A stretch of 5,767 nt of DNA. It comes from an uncultured Bacteroidota bacterium. GTDB lineage: Bacteria > Bacteroidota > Bacteroidia > Chitinophagales > Chitinophagaceae. The notes beneath the pieces were generated by a model, which did not search any database, was not told where the DNA came from, and saw only the letters and a list, made by a program, of their open reading frames with translations. A program made the position numbers and the translations under genes. Position 1 is the stretch's first letter. Every line of letters starts with the position of its first letter. Below, piece by piece: positions 1-5,767 of the stretch. Location: contig CAMLGP010000225.1 of NCBI GenBank assembly GCA_946479535.1, positions 1 to 5,767 on the forward strand. Reading direction: 5' to 3'.

Positions 1-1
1 A

Positions 2-913
2 GACATTGGCCGTGCTACCAAAGGCGCTGCCAATGCAATGCTGGGAAGAGTGCAAATGCAGAAAGGTGACTATGGTGCTGCCAAAACAGCTTTACTGGCT
101 GTAACAACAGGACCTTACAGCCTGGCACCAAGTTTCCTCGACAACTTTGACGGTGATTTGAAAACTAGCACACTCTCAATTTCCGGTCATGAGTTCAACT
201 CAGAATCCGTTTTTGAAGTTGCATTTGTTGATAAAGGTGATGACAACTTTAACTGGGGGTATAATGGTGAAGGTTCCAGCAACCCTGTTAGTACCGTGAG
301 ACCTCAGGAATATGGAATCGTTTGGGGTAACGTTATTCCATCAGACAGAATTTTAGAAGAGTTTGAAGCCGGCGATCCCCGATACAAAATGACCTTTTAC
401 GAAGCGGGTGATCAAATCCAGACTTTCAGAGGTACACAAGCCGGGGTAACGATGACACCAGCCTTAATGAACGTAGATTCAAGTACAAAAGGGGGTGTTA
501 AGATCAAGAGAGTGTACAGGAAATATTCTTTCCTTGACTGGATTCAATCATCTTTCCATCCGGGAGGTTTCAATCAGCGAGTTATCCGCTATGCAGATGT
601 TCTCCTGATGCTGGCCGAATGTGAAGCTGAGGTTGGTACTCCTGCCCAGGCAGCTATCTATATCAACCAGGTACGTGCAAGGCCAGGAGTTAATATGCCT
701 CCCGTGGTGCTCACTACCAAAAACCAGGCTTTAAAAGCTGTTATGCATGAAAGAGCAGTGGAACTGGCTGGAGAAGAAGTAGCGAATATTGATATTCTCC
801 GTTGGAGAAAAAAAGGTTACTTCCCTTCTATTATGGCAGATCCAAAACCAGGACAGGTTGATCTATTTCCGATTCCATCATCGGAAACATCAACAAATCC
901 TTTGGTAAAATAA
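2..913 (+). CDS. SusD/RagB-family nutrient-uptake outer-membrane lipoprotein, C-terminal part (5' end outside window)
   Basis: This is the last 303 residues of a SusD/RagB protein; these are usually about 450-600 residues, so the signal peptide and N-terminal part lie upstream. The frame is open from base 2, and the ATG at 38 is internal because the preceding codons read DIGRATKGAANA, the start of the family's conserved GRATKGAA..LLGRV helix. Other family landmarks, in fragment numbering, are the TPR-like helix pair (about 3-40), NQRVIRYADVLLMLAE (191-206), YINQVRARPG, ERAVELAGE (250-258) and the terminal LFPIP (288-292). SusD proteins sit on the outer face of the outer membrane as the substrate-binding lid of a TonB-dependent SusC transporter; the susC partner would be expected just upstream. 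Two oddities: the usual aromatic/Arg pair after ELAGE is replaced by VAN, and the protein ends at NPLVK, a few residues before the usual QN-G-aromatic tail. The substrate cannot be inferred. The family call is very secure. Confidence 0.95.
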   Translation, partial: DIGRATKGAANAMLGRVQMQKGDYGAAKTALLAVTTGPYSLAPSFLDNFDGDLKTSTLSISGHEFNSESVFEVAFVDKGDDNFNWGYNGEGSSNPVSTVRPQEYGIVWGNVIPSDRILEEFEAGDPRYKMTFYEAGDQIQTFRGTQAGVTMTPALMNVDSSTKGGVKIKRVYRKYSFLDWIQSSFHPGGFNQRVIRYADVLLMLAECEAEVGTPAQAAIYINQVRARPGVNMPPVVLTTKNQALKAVMHERAVELAGEEVANIDILRWRKKGYFPSIMADPKPGQVDLFPIPSSETSTNPLVK

Positions 914-935
914 ATTAACTTTTTTAAGCTTATAC

Positions 936-977
936 TGGGAAAAGAGGTTGTCTCAAAAAGATCAACCTCTTTTCCCA
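936..977 (+). terminator. Intrinsic terminator hairpin after the SusD-like gene
   Basis: Bases 936-950 and 963-977 form a perfect 15-bp inverted repeat (TGGGAAAAGAGGTTG against its complement) around a 12-base loop, in which 951-953 can also pair with 959-961. The core GAGGTTG/CAACCTC stem is flanked by AAAA on the left and TTTT on the right, the usual A-tract/stem/U-tract arrangement. There is no long T run after the full stem. It starts 22 bases after the SusD stop codon and probably ends the susCD transcript. Its symmetry would allow function in both directions, although no convergent gene is present. Confidence 0.85.
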
Positions 978-989
978 TATTTGTATGTG

Positions 990-997
990 TAATTTTG
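990..997 (+). promoter_or_regulatory. Possible Bacteroidota -7 promoter element (TAATTTTG)
   Basis: The word TAATTTTG matches the Bacteroidota primary sigma factor -7 consensus TAnnTTTG. It lies 34 bases before the ATG at 1032 and after the terminator, which is where a promoter for the following two-gene unit is expected. No clear TTG-type -33 element is seen about 20 bases further upstream, where the terminator arm lies, so this is a weak call based on one short word and its position. Confidence 0.4.
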
Positions 998-1031
998 ATT
1001 GTAATAACCCAGAAGCACAGTTAATGTAATT

Positions 1032-3257
1032 ATGAAATCGCGTGGAATATCCTGTTGGTTATTTGTCTTACTGGCTATGTTTTATTCATGCAGAAATAAA
1101 CCATTGCCAAACCAGGAAATGATTGACCTTTTGCATTTGTGTTATCAAAATGCCTATTCCCATGAGAACCCATTTTGTCCTGAAGCGGTTGTGCCTTATG
1201 AAGATTCATTATTGGCAGTTCTTCCGGAAGGAAGTGATGTAATGGCAGTGATGACAAGGAAGGGAAATGCGCTACTTGAACTTGGACAGGAACAAAAAGC
1301 GGTAGATGTATTTGAACAATTGCTAAAAAGAACATCATCACTTGACTTTGATCGACGTACGCTCATAATGAAAGATCTGGCTATGGCCTACCTCAGGTTG
1401 GGTGAAAGAACCAACTGTTTTCACAATCATACACCAGAGTCCTGTATCTTCCCGATATCATTGGCAGGTTCGCATAAGGACAAAACAGGTTCTCAAAAAG
1501 CCATTGAAATATATACCCGGTTGCTCAAAGATGATCCTAATGATTTTGAATCCAAATGGCTTTTGAATGTTGCCTATATGACTGTAGGTGGGTACCCAGG
1601 CATGGTTCCACCTTCCCTCCTGATGCCGGTACTGAACGAAGATACCCTTGGCATAACAAAACCTTTTAGAGATGTGGCTGCAGGAGTGGGACTGAATATT
1701 AACAATCAGGCTGGCGGAAGCATAATTGATGATTTCAACAATGATGGATACCTGGATGTAATCACAAGCAGCTGGTCATTAACTGAACCCATGCATTATT
1801 GCAGGAACAACGGTAATGGAACGTTTACAGATATCTCCGACTCATCCTGGCTTGGCTATCTCACAGGTGGTTTATATATCACGCAGACTGATTATAACAA
1901 TGATGGGTTTAAAGATATTTTTGTTGCCCGTGGTGCCTGGAAGGGCCAGTATGGTAAAGAGCCCAATTCATTACTTCGCAATAATGGGAATGGAACATTT
2001 AGCGATGTAACAAAAGCCAGCGGGCTTCTTTCATTGCAGCCTACGCAGTCGGTAACATGGGCAGATTTTAATAATGATGGATGGCTGGATCTATTTGTTG
2101 GGAATGAATCAAGGCCCGGGGAAGAAATACATGCTTCGCAATTATATACCAATAATAAAAACGGAACCTTTACCGAAAATGCCGCTACAGCCGGTTGTAA
2201 GGTTGTAGACTATGTAAAAGGTGTGACGGCCGGTGACTACGATAATGACGGTAAAGCTGATCTATTCATTTCTACAATAACCGGTCATAAGATCCTGTTG
2301 AAAAACGAATCCATAAAGGGTGGCCAGGTAAAGTTCAGGGATGTGACAACGGAAGCCGGATTAAGTACTAATGATACCCGCACCTTCCCCTGCTGGTTCT
2401 TTGACTATAACAATGATGGATGGCAGGATATACTGGTATGTGGCTATGAATTCACTAATTCGCTGGCTTATTATGCCGGCGCTGAAGCGCTGAACGCAAA
2501 GTTTGGAAATTTTGGCAAAGTAATATTGTTCAGGAATAAGCAGGATGGAACCTTTGAAGATGTGTCCGCCCAGGTTGGGCTTAACCATATAGCTTTTGCC
2601 ATGGGCTCCAATTTTGGGGATATTGATAATGATGGATATCTCGATTTTTATCTCGGCACTGGAAATCCAACGTTTAAATCCCTGGTACCAAACAAACTGT
2701 TCAGAAATATTAATGGCACACACTTCATGGATGTTACCACAACGGCAAGAGTAGGAAATTTACAAAAAGGACATAGCATTTCATTTGCAGATCTTGATAA
2801 TGACGGTGATGAAGATATCTATATTGAAATGGGAGGAGCTTTTGTTGGGGACTCCTATGAAAGCTCTTTATACCTGAACCCTGGCCAAAACAATAATCGC
2901 TGGATTAATCTTTCACTGGAAGGAGTAATTTCCAATAAAGCAGCAATTGGTACAGGGATCAAAGTGAATTTTTTAGAAAATGGGATATCAAGATCCGTTT
3001 ATCGTGTTGTAAATTCAGGTGGTAGCTTTGGTTCAGGTCCCTTGCGGCAACATATAGGAATCGGCTCAGCCACCAGCATTGATAGCATCGAGATAACCTG
3101 GCCAACCACTGGAAAAAAGCAGGTATTTAAAAACCTTCAGGTGAATACAAATTATAAAATTAAAGAGGGAAGTCAGGAGATAACTACCTATACACTTGCA
3201 GTTTCTGACTTTACTACTACTAAATCGGGTTTGATCAGTTGCTCACCGGTACATTAA
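1032..3257 (+). CDS. CRTAC1-like lipoprotein: TPR-like region, seven FG-GAP/VCBS repeats, ASPIC/UnbV domain
   Basis: This is a complete 741-residue protein. The first 20 residues form a lipoprotein signal (hydrophobic LFVLLAMFYS before Cys20), which fixes the ATG at 1032 as the start; there is no Shine-Dalgarno sequence, as is usual in Bacteroidota. Residues about 70-190 are TPR-like helices (for example GNALLELGQEQKAVDVFEQL). Between them is a conserved Cys/His segment (C129, H131, H133, C138, H148). Seven DxxNDGxxD-type calcium loops follow at D234, D287, D345, D402, D458, D530 and D587, mostly 53-58 residues apart, which predicts one seven-bladed beta-propeller. Residues about 620-712 resemble the ASPIC/UnbV domain (AIGTGIKV, IGIGSAT, ITWPTTGKKQ). 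A 29-residue tail follows with no recognised motif. No catalytic motif was seen; the likely role is ligand or protein binding in the cell envelope. It is probably co-transcribed with the next gene, 14 bp downstream. The architecture is secure and the function is unknown. Confidence 0.93.
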   Translation: MKSRGISCWLFVLLAMFYSCRNKPLPNQEMIDLLHLCYQNAYSHENPFCPEAVVPYEDSLLAVLPEGSDVMAVMTRKGNALLELGQEQKAVDVFEQLLKRTSSLDFDRRTLIMKDLAMAYLRLGERTNCFHNHTPESCIFPISLAGSHKDKTGSQKAIEIYTRLLKDDPNDFESKWLLNVAYMTVGGYPGMVPPSLLMPVLNEDTLGITKPFRDVAAGVGLNINNQAGGSIIDDFNNDGYLDVITSSWSLTEPMHYCRNNGNGTFTDISDSSWLGYLTGGLYITQTDYNNDGFKDIFVARGAWKGQYGKEPNSLLRNNGNGTFSDVTKASGLLSLQPTQSVTWADFNNDGWLDLFVGNESRPGEEIHASQLYTNNKNGTFTENAATAGCKVVDYVKGVTAGDYDNDGKADLFISTITGHKILLKNESIKGGQVKFRDVTTEAGLSTNDTRTFPCWFFDYNNDGWQDILVCGYEFTNSLAYYAGAEALNAKFGNFGKVILFRNKQDGTFEDVSAQVGLNHIAFAMGSNFGDIDNDGYLDFYLGTGNPTFKSLVPNKLFRNINGTHFMDVTTTARVGNLQKGHSISFADLDNDGDEDIYIEMGGAFVGDSYESSLYLNPGQNNNRWINLSLEGVISNKAAIGTGIKVNFLENGISRSVYRVVNSGGSFGSGPLRQHIGIGSATSIDSIEITWPTTGKKQVFKNLQVNTNYKIKEGSQEITTYTLAVSDFTTTKSGLISCSPVH
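1731..2816 (+). repeat. Seven FG-GAP/VCBS calcium-loop repeats (first propeller gene)
   Basis: This stretch spans the first to the last calcium loop of the 1032-3257 product. The loops read DFNNDGYLD, DYNNDGFKD, DFNNDGWLD, DYDNDGKAD, DYNNDGWQD, DIDNDGYLD and DLDNDGDED. Each is preceded by a small or hydrophobic beta strand, and many are followed by a NGNGTF.DVT-like turn and strand. The spacings are 53, 58, 57, 56, 72 and 57 residues; the longer fifth interval reflects an insert in that blade. The repeats are clear in protein and visible in DNA as recurring AAT-GAT-GG words. Confidence 0.9.
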
Positions 3258-3271
3258 ACATAAATCTTCGT

Positions 3272-5767
3272 ATGTACAAGAATCTCCTTTTATATCAATT
3301 TGCATTTGTAACAGCTATTATTTTACTGTCTGGTTGCAGTCAAAACAACCGTGCAGGAAAAGATCTCCTGTTCACCAAGTTGGATGCGTCCCAATCGGGA
3401 ATACATTTTAGCAATGATATCAGAGATACCGATTCAACCAATTCGTTCATCAACGAATTTGGATATATGGGAGGTGGTGTGGGCATTGGAGATTTTAATA
3501 ATGACGGTCTAAAAGATATTTTCTTCTCGGGCAACCAGGTGAGTTGCCGTGCTTATATAAATAAAGGGAAAAACAGTTTTGAAGACATTACCGAAAAGGC
3601 AGGGTTAAACACCAATGTATGGGCCACGGGAGTAAGTGTTGTGGATATTAATAATGATGGATATGATGATGTGTACGTGAGTGTATTCGGTAAGAATTTA
3701 CAAGAAAGGACCAAAAATCTGTTGTTTATCAACCAACATGACCTGACCTTTAAGGAAGAGGCAGAAGCATACGGACTTGCAGATACAGGATATTCCACGC
3801 AGGCTGTTTTTTTTGATTATGATAAGGACGGCGATCTTGATATGTATCAGGTAAATTATCTTTTGAATGGGCCGAATGCGAATTATGTCATTCCTCGTAA
3901 CCGGACAGGGAATTCGCCTGCCAATGACAGACTTTACCGGAATGAGGGAGATATCAACGGGGTTGGTCATCCTGTTTTTACAGACGTTACAAAAGAAGCC
4001 GGGATTTTGGAAGATGGATATGGCCTGGGTGTAAGTGTCAGTGATTTAAATAATGATGGATGGCCTGATATTTATGTGGCAAATGATTTTGTTTCTGATG
4101 ACGAAATGTGGCTGAATAACCATAATGGCACTTTTACAAACCGTATTGGACAAACCCTGCAACATCAGAGTTATTCAAGCATGGGTTGCGATGCAGCTGA
4201 TATCAATAATGATGGCCTGCAGGACATTGTTACGCTTGATATGTTGCCAGAATATAACGAAAGAAGGAAGACATCTTTCTCATTTATGAATTATGAAAGG
4301 TATCAGTCTGAGCGCAGGATGGGGTATGAGCCTGAATTTTCGAGGAATATGCTACAGTTGAATAATGGAAATATCAGGCATGGTGACACATCACTTCCTT
4401 TTTTTAGTGAAATCGGTCAATTGGCCGGGATCCAGGCAACCGACTGGAGCTGGAGTGTGCTGCTGGCAGATTTTGATAATGATGGCTGGAAGGATATACA
4501 TGTTACAAATGGGATAGGCCGCGATTTTATTAACGCTGATTTCCTCGAATACAGCAATGATGTGTTCAACAGTAATCAAAGCCGGGAAGAGCAACAAAAA
4601 GCTATCCGGAAAAAACTGGCCTCATTTGAACATGTCAATCTTCCCAATTATTTATACCTCAATAACGGAGATTATACATTTACAAACGCTTCTGAAAAAG
4701 CTGGATTTACAGATCTGTCTATGTCAAACGGAGCAGCCTATGCTGACCTTGATAATGATGGTGATCTTGATCTCGTTGTAAATAATATCAGTAAAGAAGC
4801 ATTTGTATTTATTAATAATACTATTGAGGAAAATAAACCGTTTGGCAATCATTACCTGCGTATTCAGCTCAAAGGAGATAGCCTGAATACCCGGGCATTT
4901 GACAGCAAGGTGCTGCTTTATAATGCAGGTAAAGCGCAGGTGCAGGAAGAAAATCCCGTACGCGGTTATTTTTCGTCTGTAGATCAGGAGTTGCTTTTTG
5001 GATTGGGCAAATATGACCATGCAGATTCTGTGGTTGTAATATGGCCGGATCAACAAAAACAGGTGATTGAAAAGATTGCAGCGGATACCACGCTTGTCCT
5101 TTCATGGAAAAACGCTGATAGCAAATACAACCCGAAACCTGATGGCAGCTCACCAGTTTTTTCAGATATAACTTCCAGTATGGGAATTTCATACCTGCAC
5201 CACGATAACTCTTATAACGATTTTGCCATTCAACGATTATTGCCACAGAAATATTCACAGCTGGGCCCATTTATCACCACAGGTGATATAAATAATGATG
5301 GAGCAACGGATTTTTTTATAGGAGGAGGATTTAATTTCTCGGGACAGATATTTACGCAAAAGGCGGATCATACTTTCAGCTTTAAAAACCTGACGGATAG
5401 CATAAAGATGGAGGAGGATATGGATTGTCTTTTATTTGATGCAGATAATGATGGTGATCAGGATCTGCTGGTCTCCGGTGGTGATACCCAGTACGGCGAA
5501 AATTCAGCTTTCTATAAACCACGGCTCTATTTGAATGATGGAAAAGGTAATTTTCATTTGCAGGTCAATGGAATTCCGGCTAATGTATCCACCATAACGG
5601 GTTCAGTTGTTGCCGGGGATTACGATGGGGATGGTGACCTTGATCTTTTCATTGGCGGAAGAGTTTCCGCAAAATATCCATTGTGCCCCAAAAGTTATCT
5701 TCTACAAAACGAAAAGGGTGTTTTTACAGATGTTACCGAAAAAATTTGTCCGGCATTACAGGAAGCC
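3272..5767 (+). CDS. Large VCBS/FG-GAP repeat lipoprotein with ASPIC-like domain, 3' end outside window
   Basis: The frame is open from the ATG at 3272 through the last base, giving 832 residues with no stop; relatives from memory are about 1,100-1,200 residues, so roughly a quarter is probably missing. The start is set by a lipoprotein signal with a canonical lipobox (LSGC, Cys22) and lies 14 bp after the previous stop codon, so the two genes very likely share a transcript. Seven DxxxDGxxD loops lie at D74, D125, D182, D258, D310, D400 and D492 (one predicted propeller). An ASPIC-like domain follows at about 522-612 (KVLLYNAGKAQVQEENPVRG, LLFGLGKYD, VVIWPDQQKQ), then a second propeller beginning near 628 with loops at D672, D723 and D783. 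Between loops 5 and 7 are family-conserved inserts (DMLPE, MNYERYQ, RNMLQLNNG, TDWSWS, NADFLEYS). The protein is probably an envelope-attached binding or accessory lipoprotein near the SusD system. No enzyme motif was seen and the function is unknown. Confidence 0.92.
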   Translation, partial: MYKNLLLYQFAFVTAIILLSGCSQNNRAGKDLLFTKLDASQSGIHFSNDIRDTDSTNSFINEFGYMGGGVGIGDFNNDGLKDIFFSGNQVSCRAYINKGKNSFEDITEKAGLNTNVWATGVSVVDINNDGYDDVYVSVFGKNLQERTKNLLFINQHDLTFKEEAEAYGLADTGYSTQAVFFDYDKDGDLDMYQVNYLLNGPNANYVIPRNRTGNSPANDRLYRNEGDINGVGHPVFTDVTKEAGILEDGYGLGVSVSDLNNDGWPDIYVANDFVSDDEMWLNNHNGTFTNRIGQTLQHQSYSSMGCDAADINNDGLQDIVTLDMLPEYNERRKTSFSFMNYERYQSERRMGYEPEFSRNMLQLNNGNIRHGDTSLPFFSEIGQLAGIQATDWSWSVLLADFDNDGWKDIHVTNGIGRDFINADFLEYSNDVFNSNQSREEQQKAIRKKLASFEHVNLPNYLYLNNGDYTFTNASEKAGFTDLSMSNGAAYADLDNDGDLDLVVNNISKEAFVFINNTIEENKPFGNHYLRIQLKGDSLNTRAFDSKVLLYNAGKAQVQEENPVRGYFSSVDQELLFGLGKYDHADSVVVIWPDQQKQVIEKIAADTTLVLSWKNADSKYNPKPDGSSPVFSDITSSMGISYLHHDNSYNDFAIQRLLPQKYSQLGPFITTGDINNDGATDFFIGGGFNFSGQIFTQKADHTFSFKNLTDSIKMEEDMDCLLFDADNDGDQDLLVSGGDTQYGENSAFYKPRLYLNDGKGNFHLQVNGIPANVSTITGSVVAGDYDGDGDLDLFIGGRVSAKYPLCPKSYLLQNEKGVFTDVTEKICPALQEA
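3491..4771 (+). repeat. Seven FG-GAP/VCBS calcium-loop repeats (first propeller of the second lipoprotein)
   Basis: This stretch spans the first to the last calcium loop before the ASPIC-like domain of the 3272-5767 product. The loops read DFNNDGLKD, DINNDGYDD, DYDKDGDLD, DLNNDGWPD, DINNDGLQD, DFDNDGWKD and DLDNDGDLD. Spacing is irregular (51, 57, 76, 52, 90 and 92 residues). The long intervals hold extra loops or helices inserted into the blades, most notably after loops 5 and 6. Confidence 0.88.
5285..5644 (+). repeat. Start of a second FG-GAP/VCBS propeller, three loops visible
   Basis: After the ASPIC-like domain, three further loops occur: DINNDGATD, DADNDGDQD and DYDGDGDLD, spaced 51 and 60 residues apart. 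The lead-in segment (VFSDITSSMGISYLHHDNS, then NDFAIQRLLPQKYSQLGP) resembles the conserved entry to the second propeller in relatives known from memory. The array is cut by the window end, so the number of blades cannot be counted. Confidence 0.85.

Noticed and set aside
936..977. The hairpin arm GAGGTTGTCTCAAAA looks somewhat like ends of some insertion sequences in Bacteroidota
   Set aside because: There is no transposase, no second distant inverted copy and no target duplication. The short loop and position right after a stop codon fit a terminator.
1024..1029. A start-stop mini-ORF (ATGTAA) just before the real ATG at 1032
   Set aside because: It could in theory affect initiation, but such a six-base word is likely by chance in AT-rich leader sequence, and there is no supporting structure or ribosome-binding signal.
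1816..2010. A 64-codon + strand frame within the first propeller gene, and a similar 74-codon one at 4557-4781
   Set aside because: Both are out-of-frame shadows inside genes whose main frame is clearly coding; their peptide sequences show no family resemblance.
3258..3271. A possible separate promoter or ribosome-binding site for the second propeller gene
   Set aside because: The gap is only 14 bases, with no TAnnTTTG word and no purine-rich Shine-Dalgarno sequence; co-transcription with the preceding gene is the simpler reading.
1075..5270. Several minus-strand reading frames of about 64-133 codons inside the two propeller genes
   Set aside because: They lie antisense to well-supported coding sequence, have no recognisable domains, and arise from the low stop frequency opposite repeated Asp/Asn/Gly codons.
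1731..5644. Regularly spaced short repeats that might be taken for a CRISPR array or other DNA repeat array
   Set aside because: The repeats are in frame, degenerate at third codon positions and encode FG-GAP/VCBS calcium loops, so they are protein repeats.

Overview
The window looks like chromosomal DNA from a member of the Bacteroidota, most likely a Chitinophagaceae/Sphingobacteriales-type bacterium. The evidence is a SusD/RagB-type gene, large lipoproteins with FG-GAP/VCBS repeats and ASPIC domains, start codons without Shine-Dalgarno sequences, and a TAnnTTTG-type promoter word. The exact genus cannot be read from this sequence. All real genes lie on the + strand and the window is almost fully coding.

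Layout: (1) Positions 2-913 hold the C-terminal 303 residues of a SusD/RagB-like nutrient-uptake lipoprotein whose start lies upstream. (2) Positions 914-1031 hold a strong hairpin terminator (936-977), then a possible promoter word (990-997). (3) Positions 1032-3257 encode a complete 741-residue lipoprotein with a TPR-like N-terminal region, a conserved Cys/His segment, seven Ca-binding FG-GAP/VCBS loops (one predicted seven-bladed propeller) and a C-terminal ASPIC/UnbV domain. (4) After only 14 bp, positions 3272-5767 encode a second lipoprotein that stays open to the window end (832 residues seen). It has seven FG-GAP/VCBS loops, an ASPIC-like domain, and then the first three loops of a second propeller.

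How they may work together: SusD-like proteins form the lid of TonB-dependent SusC transporters in the outer membrane, and susC is normally just upstream of susD. The two propeller lipoproteins are spaced like an operon and probably form a separate transcription unit behind the susCD terminator. A reasonable inference is that they are cell-envelope binding or accessory proteins for the same uptake system, but nothing in the window identifies the substrate or shows enzymatic activity. No RNA gene, CRISPR array, insertion sequence, phage gene or defence gene was seen. The least explained parts are the Cys/His segment of the first propeller protein, the conserved inserts in the second, and the repeated propeller-ASPIC architecture.
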